From the NCBI GenBank assembly GCA_964471565.1, contig CAYYFK010000026.1:1-5781 (forward strand): DNA of 5,781 bases, written 5' to 3'. A model generated the notes under the pieces. That model was not told the DNA's origin and searched no databases. It worked only from the letters and a program-made list of their open reading frames with translations. A program made the position numbers and the translations under genes. The DNA is from JABIBT01 sp964471565 (GTDB lineage Archaea > Nanobdellota > Nanobdellia > SCGC-AAA011-G17 > PNOQ01). This document shows positions 1 through 5,781 of the stretch, one piece after another (the first letter of the stretch is position 1; every line of letters begins with the position of its first letter).

Positions 1-1085
1 CTGGCGTTAGCTGTGGTGTCGAAAAATATACTATAACTTATCCGATATATCCCAGCAGTGTTGATGGTGACATTTTCACCCGAACGAGTATAATTAGAGT
101 CTTCAAAGTCGTTCGCATTGAGAACCACCGTTGTCGCACTTGTGGCGATGGTTAGGTTTCCCGTTTGTCTATACTGGGCGATGTTTGTCGTCCCTCCACC
201 ACCAGGAATAGTTATAGTTGCTACCCCACTTCCGCCATCTGCTGCCGTGACCCCAGCACCTACAAAGTTCAAATTAGTGTGCGGTGTGTTTGGAATGTTA
301 GTGCCTTCATCCTCAACAGTGATCGTGGTGCCGGATCCCGATGGTCCTTGAGCACCGTCGCTCCCCGCAGGACCAATAATACCATTAGACCCGATAGCAT
401 ATATAGCCAATCCCACCCCACCTGCAACAGTAGTGTAGTTGGGAGCTCCATCCGTTACTTGGCCACGAACACGAAGGACATCCGTGGGTTCCAATGTGAG
501 AATAGCAGTCCGACCAGCAGTGCCGTTGTCTTCCGCTCCGTGTTCTGTCCAATATTGGACCTCTGCACGAGTTGCGGGAACCTCAGAACTATTTAACTCA
601 AGCCATAGCTCGCACTTTCTGTTATCGCCGCCGGTTTCTCCAAATGTCACATCATATCGAACCACATAAGTGCCGCCAGCATTAGCCTGGATAGTAACTT
701 GGTCGCTAGACAAAGCAAATGCTGTTCCAAAAGACCCAGTATTACTTTGTCGTATGGTGTCAAGTCCTAATGTCGTAGCAGACGTTCCAACATTTGAAGT
801 GCCAGCGTCATAAAAGTCGGCAAAAAGAGGAGACATCGGAACAAATGTTTCTCCAGCCATAATTGATCCTGACTGTGTAAGAGTTATTCCATTAATTTCT
901 AACAATACCCTACCCGCATTAATATATGTCGACAACTCACTATCAGATTGAATTTCCATCTCTGATGCGTAGTCTGTGAGAGTAACTGTGCCAGGAGAGG
1001 CGGGTAGGCTGCCAGAAGGAATGGGCAACTGTTCAAGTGTTAGTGGTGATCCTGTTTGATTTTTTGCTACAATAATTGTTGCCAT
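1..1085 (-). CDS. Phage structural/fibre protein with collagen-like linker and two beta-sandwich-like domains (3' end outside window)
   Basis: ATG at 1085 lies six bases after GGAGGG and one base after the previous stop. The frame stays open for 361 codons to the left edge, so the C-terminus is missing. Residues 1-85 (VAKNQTGSPLTLEQLPIPSG, then a Leu/Ile-rich stretch ending ALTE-like with INGITLTQ) resemble a small N-terminal domain I recall from phage virion proteins. Residues about 118-231 form a beta-rich domain with GTYVVRYDVTF, CELWLELN and DVLRVRGQV, a pattern like C1q/TNF-type jelly rolls. Residues 232-252 are seven Gly-X-Y triplets. Residues 255-297 hold a VEDEGT..NTPHTNLNFVGAGVT..ATITIPGG linker. 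From about 303 a second jelly-roll-like domain starts (NVTINTAGIYRISYSIFF) and runs off the window. It shares no shaft repeat with the two upstream genes. It is probably a virion adhesion or fibre-tip protein; the role is inferred. Confidence 0.88.
   Translation of the reverse strand, partial: MATIIVAKNQTGSPLTLEQLPIPSGSLPASPGTVTLTDYASEMEIQSDSELSTYINAGRVLLEINGITLTQSGSIMAGETFVPMSPLFADFYDAGTSNVGTSATTLGLDTIRQSNTGSFGTAFALSSDQVTIQANAGGTYVVRYDVTFGETGGDNRKCELWLELNSSEVPATRAEVQYWTEHGAEDNGTAGRTAILTLEPTDVLRVRGQVTDGAPNYTTVAGGVGLAIYAIGSNGIIGPAGSDGAQGPSGSGTTITVEDEGTNIPNTPHTNLNFVGAGVTAADGGSGVATITIPGGGGTTNIAQYRQTGNLTIATSATTVVLNANDFEDSNYTRSGENVTINTAGIYRISYSIFFDTTANA
330..392 (-). repeat. Collagen-like Gly-X-Y tract
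   Basis: Residues 232-252 of the third protein are seven consecutive Gly-X-Y triplets: GSN GII GPA GSD GAQ GPS GSG. Short collagen-like tracts are known in phage fibre proteins, where they can form a trimeric triple helix. At seven triplets this is more likely a short trimeric linker between the two beta-rich domains than a long rod. Confidence 0.75.
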
Positions 1086-1086
1086 G

Positions 1087-2784
1087 TTATGCCCTCCACC
1101 TGATTCTTACCCACCCTAAAACGTGCCTAGTTGTATTGGACCCAGTTTGNNNNNNNNNNNNNNNNNNNNNNNNNNNNNNNNNNNNNNNNNNNNNNNNNNN
1201 NNNNNNNNNNNNNNNNNNNNNNNNNNNNNNNNNNNNNNNNNNNNNNNNNCCTTGTGCAAGGGCATTTGATACTTTTGCTGCTTCGTCAGCAAATGATGAG
1301 GTCCCAACCAAGTCGCCTGTTACATTGCCAAGGACACTCCCCGTTACATCTCCTGTCAGATCTCCAACAAAAAGACCATCAAACCTATTTGCATTGGCAT
1401 TTCCATCAATACTCAAAGTTCCAGTAACCGCCAAAAGACTGCTACTAAATGTTAGATCTGCCGACGAACTTAAATATCCACCTGAGTTGAGTTGTAACTC
1501 GGTGTTGTTACCCGATGATCTTAGCAGGTGAATCATATCCGAAGCAAGTGTGCCGCCGCCAGCATTGATGAGAGACGACCATCTTGTTGACTGATCCACA
1601 TATAAAGTTGCTGTCGAATCAGTGATATATAATCCAGAAAACCCGGAAAACCTACAATCTTGTGCTCTTGTCGTAGATGTGCTAGCGACTTGCAACCCGA
1701 CCAAAGCATATCCAAAACAGTCTCTTAGATTAACAGTGCCGGCAGAATTGTGGAGAAATGCATTCGAAAGGCCGCTGCCAACCACGTCCACATGATCACA
1801 GGTAATCCAGTTTTGACCTGGAGCTGGGGTGCCTGATATAGTAATACCAGATGCATTCCCCCCAGCAGCAGTAATCCTAGTATGCCTAATAGCAGATGTC
1901 CCGCCAGTGGTGGTGCCAAACGAAACCCCGTTTGATGCACTGATGTCTATCGACATGTGCTCGAAAGCACAATTGTCTGCCATGGTAACTGCGTATCCGC
2001 CTGAATATCTTTTCAGTATACATCTATCTCGGTCCATTCCGACAACAGAGACACCATCTACCATAGTTATAGATTCTTCATATGTCCCTGGTCGGACAAC
2101 AACAACATCGCCAGCAGATGCCGAGGATAAAGCACCTCCTATAGAAGCATATGGTTTATCAAACCTCTCCCTTGTGCCAGTAGTGTCGCTACCGCTGATG
2201 TCTACCCACAAAAGGTTGCTGCCACTAACTTGGGCATTTGTTATTGCAGAACCATCCCCTGAAAAAGAAGATGCCAAAATTGTACCATTCGTATCTAATG
2301 TGCCCGTGAGAGATAATAAATTTCCAGAATAATCAAATGTAAGGTTTTGCGAACCAGAAAAAGCACTCCCGGAATTAAATTGGATGTATGTGTCTGCTCC
2401 TCCAGGTGTTCCTCCGCCGCTACCCGTGATTCCTGTTAGGGCAGAACCATCGCCAGCAAATGAACCCGAAAAAGATCCGCTGAAAGTAGATCCGCTTAAG
2501 TTATTTCCTAGTGCTGCTGCACCTTCTGGAGTTGGCAGTGTGCCCCAAATATAATCAGAGTCTATTATTTGTATTGTGCCGTTGTTGGATGCTTTCAGGG
2601 TAACAATAATCACATTGCGGGGATCTGCCGGAGATGGAACAACGCTCTCAACAAGGTCGTTTCTCACTAGTGATCCTATTATAACCCTTACCGCACAAAT
2701 TACTCTGTCGAGGTTGTGCGTTACAGTTATAGAACTGGTACTAGAAAAGTCTTGTGTATATAGTGCTTCAAATCCGCCTGCCAT
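1087..2784 (-). CDS. Second phage tail fibre-like protein with beta-helix, interrupted by an assembly gap
   Basis: ATG at 2784 follows a purine-rich Shine-Dalgarno region; TAA ends the frame one base before the next gene. The frame gives 565 codons counting the N run, but the real length is unknown because 1150-1249 is a gap. Residues 1-80, with SSITVTHNLDRVICAVRVII, look like a small N-terminal beta domain of the type phage fibres use to attach to the virion. Residues 101-164 repeat the shaft modules of the upstream gene (SFAGDGSALTGI, IQFNSGSAFSGSQNLTFDY). Residues about 192-400 are a predicted beta-helix entered by PYASIGGALSSASAGD and VVVRPGTYEE, clearly related to the upstream protein's helix. 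Residues 427-512 return to shaft modules, including a five-copy tetrapeptide tract. After the gap, the last 20 residues end in LGWVRIRWRA, plausibly a final strand of a C-terminal cap. It is inferred to be a host-binding fibre; no enzyme motif is recognised. Confidence 0.88.
   Translation of the reverse strand: MAGGFEALYTQDFSSTSSITVTHNLDRVICAVRVIIGSLVRNDLVESVVPSPADPRNVIIVTLKASNNGTIQIIDSDYIWGTLPTPEGAAALGNNLSGSTFSGSFSGSFAGDGSALTGITGSGGGTPGGADTYIQFNSGSAFSGSQNLTFDYSGNLLSLTGTLDTNGTILASSFSGDGSAITNAQVSGSNLLWVDISGSDTTGTRERFDKPYASIGGALSSASAGDVVVVRPGTYEESITMVDGVSVVGMDRDRCILKRYSGGYAVTMADNCAFEHMSIDISASNGVSFGTTTGGTSAIRHTRITAAGGNASGITISGTPAPGQNWITCDHVDVVGSGLSNAFLHNSAGTVNLRDCFGYALVGLQVASTSTTRAQDCRFSGFSGLYITDSTATLYVDQSTRWSSLINAGGGTLASDMIHLLRSSGNNTELQLNSGGYLSSSADLTFSSSLLAVTGTLSIDGNANANRFDGLFVGDLTGDVTGSVLGNVTGDLVGTSSFADEAAKVSNALAQXXXXXXXXXXXXXXXXXXXXXXXXXXXXXXXXXXQTGSNTTRHVLGWVRIRWRA
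1092..1097 (-). promoter_or_regulatory. Ribosome binding site of the third gene, inside the end of the second
   Basis: GGAGGG lies in the last codons of the second fibre gene, six bases before ATG at 1085. The upstream TAA is separated from this ATG by a single C. The layout suggests translational coupling and fixes the start of the third gene. Confidence 0.85.
1150..1249. other. Assembly gap (100 N)
   Basis: Exactly 100 N lie inside the second fibre gene. A round 100 is the usual placeholder for a gap of unknown size, so neither the length nor the reading phase across it can be trusted. The right flank ends in KVSNALAQG, the middle of a shaft repeat. The left flank is open in only one minus-strand frame as far as 1087; the other two stop within a dozen codons. 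Both flanks therefore belong to coding sequence, but whether they are one uninterrupted gene is not proven. Confidence 0.97.
1249..1506 (-). repeat. Diverged shaft B-C modules after the beta-helix, cut by the gap
   Basis: Residues 427-512 of the second fibre protein contain a diverged B module (ELQLNSGGYLSSSADLTF and LAVTGTLSIDG) and a C-like module (GTSSFADEAAKVSNALAQG). The latter matches GTASYADEAGKVTNALTGG upstream. The C module should continue with a TGI..FTYDGS-type stretch, but the sequence breaks off in the N run. Confidence 0.78.
1306..1365 (-). repeat. Five-copy tetrapeptide repeat G-x-(L/V)-x
   Basis: Residues 474-493 of the second fibre protein read GDLT / GDVT / GSVL / GNVT / GDLV with an exact four-residue period, followed by another Gly. 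Runs of this type (NVTG-like) are familiar in fibre shafts of aquatic myophages, where they are thought to build thin trimeric beta structure. The codons vary between copies, so it is not a simple DNA microsatellite. Confidence 0.8.
2293..2484 (-). repeat. Shaft A-B modules in the second fibre gene
   Basis: This encodes residues 101-164: FSGSFSGSFAGDGSALTGI, a Gly-rich linker ending in PGG, then IQFNSGSAFSGSQNLTFDY and LSLTGTLD. It matches the A and B modules of the upstream gene. The 20 bases at 2444-2463 are identical to 5262-5281. A shorter A-like motif, SFSGDGSAITNA, follows just before the beta-helix. Confidence 0.85.
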
Positions 2785-2791
2785 TTTCTTT

Positions 2792-2804
2792 CTTCCTTTC
2801 TCCT
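2792..2804 (-). promoter_or_regulatory. Ribosome binding site of the second fibre gene
   Basis: On the minus strand the 25-base spacer reads AGGAG (2804-2800) and then AGGAAG (2797-2792), followed by seven bases and ATG at 2784. The nearer AGGAAG has normal Shine-Dalgarno spacing; AGGAG is 15 bases away. The spacer is almost all purine in its second half. This supports the ATG at 2784 as the start. Confidence 0.75.
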
Positions 2805-2809
2805 ATGCC

Positions 2810-5781
2810 CTAAATATGATGAGCGTGGTCTAGTACCTTACCATCTGCAAACTTAACACCTTCGATTACAATTGCCCATACAATAACATTTTGGTTGGGA
2901 GCACCGTCATCTGTAAGTTCAAACCTAATCGCTATCACATCATCTTCATAATAAGAACTTATGTCGTATGGTTCATAACTAGTTTGTATCACCTTATCGT
3001 CTAGACTTGCTGCCGGGAGTGTTACTCCTTCCGGGACAAGATCCGCCGCAATTGCTGTTGCTGCCTTCGCCGTCAGTGTTTCCGTAGAACTAAAAGGTCG
3101 TAAAATTGGTTCAGTGCCGCCAGTGGGATCTGCTACTTGTACACCAGCAGCTTCAAGTGGTAACACCGACATCGTACCAGTCGGAGCAGATGTTTGTGTG
3201 GAGGAGTTCGTCAAACTATATACTAGTTGTAGTCGCAAAGGATATGCAGTACATATACCAGCAGGTAGTGCAAACTGTGTATAGATGGCATCTCCAGTTT
3301 GGTTCAACCGGCAGTTCTTCATATTATGATTCCACCCAGTAGTTCCGCCGCCAGAGCCAATGGCTGGTGTTGCCGAGATTACACCACCCGTCTCACCAAA
3401 GATGTTGCCTGTCCCAGCGATAGTTTCTCTCCACATTGATAATCCAGTCGCATGCTTCTGCCCAATTGCATTGTAAGTGGTAATGTGCGGCGACAGGTTC
3501 AAATATTCAAAAGACGCAGGGGCAGTCGATCCAGTTGAGACTATTCTTATTCTAGACCAGTGCCCCTCAACACTGTTAATTGTTTTTAGTGCCCAACTTC
3601 CACTAGTTGTGGTAACTTCCCCGTATTGAAGGTCTTCTTTCAGGTTGCTTCTCATAAACACATTGTTCGCATATCCGTGAGTGTGATCGACGGAAACTGT
3701 CTGAACAGATGTTTCTTCCCACTCCGTCCCGTTCCATATATCAAAAGCATAAGATCCGCTTATATCTCCGACAGCTGTTTTGTGCTGAAAACCATAATGT
3801 TTTAGAGGAAGGTCTGTGGATGTAAAGCGGTTGCTACACATCAATATAGTAGAACCAGCGGAGGCGGTCTGGAATGTAAATGTGGACCCTGTTAGCGATG
3901 TTGCCTCATCGGTGATGTCAATGAAGTTACCGCCATCGGAGGCAGTAGTAGCAGTGGCGTCTGTTGACAGAAAAGTTGACTTGTCGCCATAATGGCCGCC
4001 TTGGCCCATAAGTGTGGTACTGCCTTTCTCTGGAAATCCGACCCTTAGGTCCGAACCAAGAACACGCATTGCGGCTGTCCTTGTTGTCGTATTCTTTTGG
4101 GAGAACTGCATCGCAAAATCAGCATCTAGAGCAGCGGCAGGAAACGAGAATGCTGGATCGAAAACACCATTCAAAGAAATGGAACTGGCAGTGGTGAATA
4201 CCACAGAAGGATGAACAAACCCTGTGTATGCCACCACATCTACCTTGCCTCCCACGAGGTCAAAGTCTACGCCGTCTTCGGCAAAATAAAATCCGTTTAA
4301 GCAATTAAATAAGTTAACATTAAAAACATTGTTTGTTGAAGTGCCGCTCATATGCATAGCATTCGTAACATTCGGGTTGCCAACATTAAACCCAACAAGT
4401 TGGGTTCTACCTGTTCCTTCTGCCTGTATAACATTGTTTACTGTCCCGGCACTTCCAGGCACATGAATAGACTCAAAAGCCATTATCCCGCTTCGAACTC
4501 TTGCCAAGCTGTTGACTCCGCCGCCATCTAACCTAACTTCCGCCCCTATCATCTTGCTATTTCCAGACCCAGAGTGTTCGATAACAATTCCGTCCCCAAG
4601 ACCAGTGGCTCCATCGCCAAAGAATGTCAAGTTACTGATGCCAGATGTCTTTCCTGCCGATCCTGTATAAACAACAGATGCCAATCCAGATCCAGACGGA
4701 ACATAGAAAGACAGGTTGTCTATGTATGAGTCGTCGCTGACCGTCATAATATTTGACAAAGAAGATGTTGTTCCAATTCGTGTTACTGCCCATCCGCCAA
4801 TGCCTCTAACAGTTACACCAATAGGAACAGTAAGGTTGTTTTCAGGGTACTCTCCTGGAAAGACATGAACAGTGTCGCCGTCAACAGAAACTCCGAGAGC
4901 TGATGACAAAGTGGTGTAAAAAGTCGATTTACCCGTGTCGTCTATTAGAGCAACGGATCCGGAATCAAGTGTTACTTCTGCTGTTGCTGAACCGTCGTAA
5001 GTAAATGCTTCAATGCCGTGGCCGCCAGTAAGAGCGTTTGTTACTTTACCTGCTTCGTCTGCGTAAGAGGCAGTCCCAAAAAGGTCACCATAAAACCCAG
5101 AAGCAGACACATTTCCAGAAACATCTAATGTTCCGGTCAGAGACAGTATATCGTTCACGTAATCAAACGTGAGATTGTCTGTTCCAGATAGCACACTACC
5201 AGAATTAAACTGAATATTCGTATTATTGCCGCCTGGACTAGCAGTTATACCAGTCAATCCTGAACCATCGCCAGCAAATGAGCCTGTAAAGGATCCAGTG
5301 TGAGACCCACTAAAAGTTCCTGAAATTATCTTATTCGTGAGGGTCTGAGAGCCTGTTAATGTGACTACGATACTTTGGTCTATCTCTACTGTTGCTGGAG
5401 AACTTCCATCATAAGTGAAAGTGGTGATACCAGTCCCGTCAGACAGAGCATTTGTTACTTTGCTAGCTTCGCTAGCAGTGCCAAACAAATCACCATAAAA
5501 TCCCGAAGCAGATACGTTTCCTAGCACATCCAACGTACCAGTTACCTCCACTGCTCCTGCTCCAGAACCCGAAACTTCTAGTGTTCCAGTAAGAGTTAGT
5601 GTGTTGGTGTTGTAATCAAAGTCTAAATTGTTTGACCCTGAGAATGTACTGCCTGAATTGAATTGGATATTCTGGTCAACGCCTCCCGGCAGTGTTGCAG
5701 AGCCTGTCGGTATGCCAGTTAGCCCAGAACCGTCTCCAGCAAATGAACCAGTGAAAGATCCCGTGTGAGACCCGCTAAAGG
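2810..5781 (-). CDS. Large phage tail fibre/tailspike-like protein with shaft repeats and beta-helix (5' end outside window)
   Basis: The frame is open from the right edge to a TAG stop, giving 989 visible residues; the true start lies beyond the window. Residues 1-134 and 156-273 are two copies of a shaft unit with three modules: FSGSHTGSFTGSFAGDGSG.., then IQFNSGS..NL.FDY..LTGTL, then NVSASGFYGDLFGTAS..KVTNAL..FTYDGS. Residues about 285-540 look like a right-handed parallel beta-helix, with the entry motif GDTVHVFPGEYPE followed by short Val/Ile strands alternating with Gly/Asn/Ser turns. Residues 541-989 are a long C-terminal region: a segment with DIWNGTEWEET and HWSRIRI (about 670-760) resembling beta-sandwich modules of aquatic phage fibres, then a terminal domain (about 780-989) ending in DHAHHI. 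I infer a trimeric virion adhesin that binds the host surface. No catalytic site is recognisable, so enzymatic activity is unproven. It lies 25 bases upstream of a related fibre gene. The coding call is firm; the exact virion part is not. Confidence 0.9.
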   Translation of the reverse strand, partial: FSGSHTGSFTGSFAGDGSGLTGIPTGSATLPGGVDQNIQFNSGSTFSGSNNLDFDYNTNTLTLTGTLEVSGSGAGAVEVTGTLDVLGNVSASGFYGDLFGTASEASKVTNALSDGTGITTFTYDGSSPATVEIDQSIVVTLTGSQTLTNKIISGTFSGSHTGSFTGSFAGDGSGLTGITASPGGNNTNIQFNSGSVLSGTDNLTFDYVNDILSLTGTLDVSGNVSASGFYGDLFGTASYADEAGKVTNALTGGHGIEAFTYDGSATAEVTLDSGSVALIDDTGKSTFYTTLSSALGVSVDGDTVHVFPGEYPENNLTVPIGVTVRGIGGWAVTRIGTTSSLSNIMTVSDDSYIDNLSFYVPSGSGLASVVYTGSAGKTSGISNLTFFGDGATGLGDGIVIEHSGSGNSKMIGAEVRLDGGGVNSLARVRSGIMAFESIHVPGSAGTVNNVIQAEGTGRTQLVGFNVGNPNVTNAMHMSGTSTNNVFNVNLFNCLNGFYFAEDGVDFDLVGGKVDVVAYTGFVHPSVVFTTASSISLNGVFDPAFSFPAAALDADFAMQFSQKNTTTRTAAMRVLGSDLRVGFPEKGSTTLMGQGGHYGDKSTFLSTDATATTASDGGNFIDITDEATSLTGSTFTFQTASAGSTILMCSNRFTSTDLPLKHYGFQHKTAVGDISGSYAFDIWNGTEWEETSVQTVSVDHTHGYANNVFMRSNLKEDLQYGEVTTTSGSWALKTINSVEGHWSRIRIVSTGSTAPASFEYLNLSPHITTYNAIGQKHATGLSMWRETIAGTGNIFGETGGVISATPAIGSGGGTTGWNHNMKNCRLNQTGDAIYTQFALPAGICTAYPLRLQLVYSLTNSSTQTSAPTGTMSVLPLEAAGVQVADPTGGTEPILRPFSSTETLTAKAATAIAADLVPEGVTLPAASLDDKVIQTSYEPYDISSYYEDDVIAIRFELTDDGAPNQNVIVWAIVIEGVKFADGKVLDHAHHI
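4961..5314 (-). repeat. Shaft repeat unit 2 (first fibre gene)
   Basis: This encodes residues 156-273 with the same A-B-C order as unit 1 and leads directly into the beta-helix. Module A (23 residues) and the NVSASGFYGDLFGTAS block are identical in protein to unit 1, while many codons differ. The A modules of the two units start 155 residues apart. Confidence 0.88.
5378..5781 (-). repeat. Shaft repeat unit 1 (first fibre gene)
   Basis: This encodes residues 1-134 of the visible protein. The module order is A (FSGSHTGSFTGSFAGDGSG.., residues 1-23), B (NIQFNSGSTFSGSNNLDFDY.., 37-70) and C (NVSASGFYGDLFGTAS..FTYDGS, 88-134). Between B and C it carries a second TGTL(E/D)V motif that unit 2 lacks. 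The unit may begin before the window edge. Confidence 0.85.

Noticed and set aside
118..669. Several plus-strand and one minus-strand short open frames near the left end
   Set aside because: They overlap the third structural gene, whose continuous 361-codon frame with Shine-Dalgarno sequence, collagen tract and known linker motif explains the region.
1087..1149. Diversity-generating retroelement variable region at the C-terminus of the second fibre
   Set aside because: No reverse transcriptase, no template repeat and no C-type lectin-like C-terminus are visible. The short visible tail shows no adenine-directed variability signature.
1087..1307. Treating the frame through the N run as proof of a single 565-residue protein
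   Set aside because: The gap length is a placeholder, so in-frame continuity is accidental. I keep one gene because each flank fits it independently, but not the length.
1829..2332. Plus-strand open frame of 167 codons
   Set aside because: It lies antisense to the beta-helix of the second fibre gene, its translation has no recognisable motif, and it has no context of its own. Long antisense frames are common opposite Gly/Ser/Thr-rich genes.
2785..2809. Late promoter or terminator between the first two genes
   Set aside because: The spacer is 25 bases, has no TATAAATA-like late promoter and no hairpin with a T-run, and is fully explained by the ribosome binding site.
2813..4160. Intramolecular chaperone (peptidase S74 type) at the C-terminus of the first fibre
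   Set aside because: I do not see the expected SD..LK-type start or catalytic Ser/Lys pattern, and the C-terminal sequence reads as a beta-rich domain up to its last residues.
3106..4214. Short plus-strand open frames opposite the first fibre gene
   Set aside because: Their translations are low-quality and have no ribosome binding sites worth noting. They are shadows of the minus-strand gene.
5549..5551. GTG at 5551 as the start of the first fibre gene (with AGGAG just upstream)
   Set aside because: The same frame stays open to the window edge and encodes another full copy of the A and B shaft modules upstream of this codon, so the GTG is an internal Val in a longer protein.
4961..5781. CRISPR array or non-coding satellite
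   Set aside because: The repeats are long, in frame, conserved at protein level and divergent in DNA, as expected for duplicated protein modules.

Overview
The window reads as part of the host-recognition (tail fibre or tailspike) region of a tailed bacteriophage, most likely an uncultured aquatic or marine one. The lineage is an inference. The sequence itself shows three long co-directional minus-strand reading frames with almost no spacing between them. Their proteins are rich in Gly, Ser and Thr and built from repeated short beta modules of the kinds found in phage fibre shafts (GDGSGLTGI, IQFNSGS..NLTFDY, SASGFYGDLFGTAS). No cellular housekeeping gene, RNA gene or mobile-element gene is visible. 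A run of exactly 100 N shows that this is a scaffolded, probably metagenomic, assembly.

Layout in the direction of transcription (right to left): (1) 5781 to 2810 is a large fibre protein whose N-terminus lies outside the window. It has two tandem shaft repeat units, a predicted right-handed beta-helix, and a long C-terminal region that is probably the tip. (2) After 25 bases, 2784 to 1087 is a second fibre protein. It has a complete N-terminal domain, the same shaft modules, a related beta-helix, more shaft modules, and then the 100-N gap shortly before the C-terminus. (3) After a single base, 1085 to 1 is a third structural protein, cut by the left edge. It has a different plan: an N-terminal phage-type domain, a beta-sandwich-like domain, a short collagen-like Gly-X-Y tract, a VEDEGT-type linker and the start of a second beta-sandwich-like domain.

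The three genes look like one translationally linked cassette. There is no room for a terminator or promoter between them, and Shine-Dalgarno-like sequences precede the second and third starts. The first two are paralogous in their shaft and beta-helix entry regions. The third shares neither. A plausible reading is that they form separate fibres or successive parts of one adhesion device, with the beta-helices and C-terminal domains contacting the host surface. This is inferred, not shown.

There is essentially no unexplained non-coding DNA. I do not see a new kind of system. The points most worth a second look are strong protein conservation of the repeats despite heavy synonymous divergence, the position of the assembly gap inside a repeat, and the unusual domain order of the third protein.
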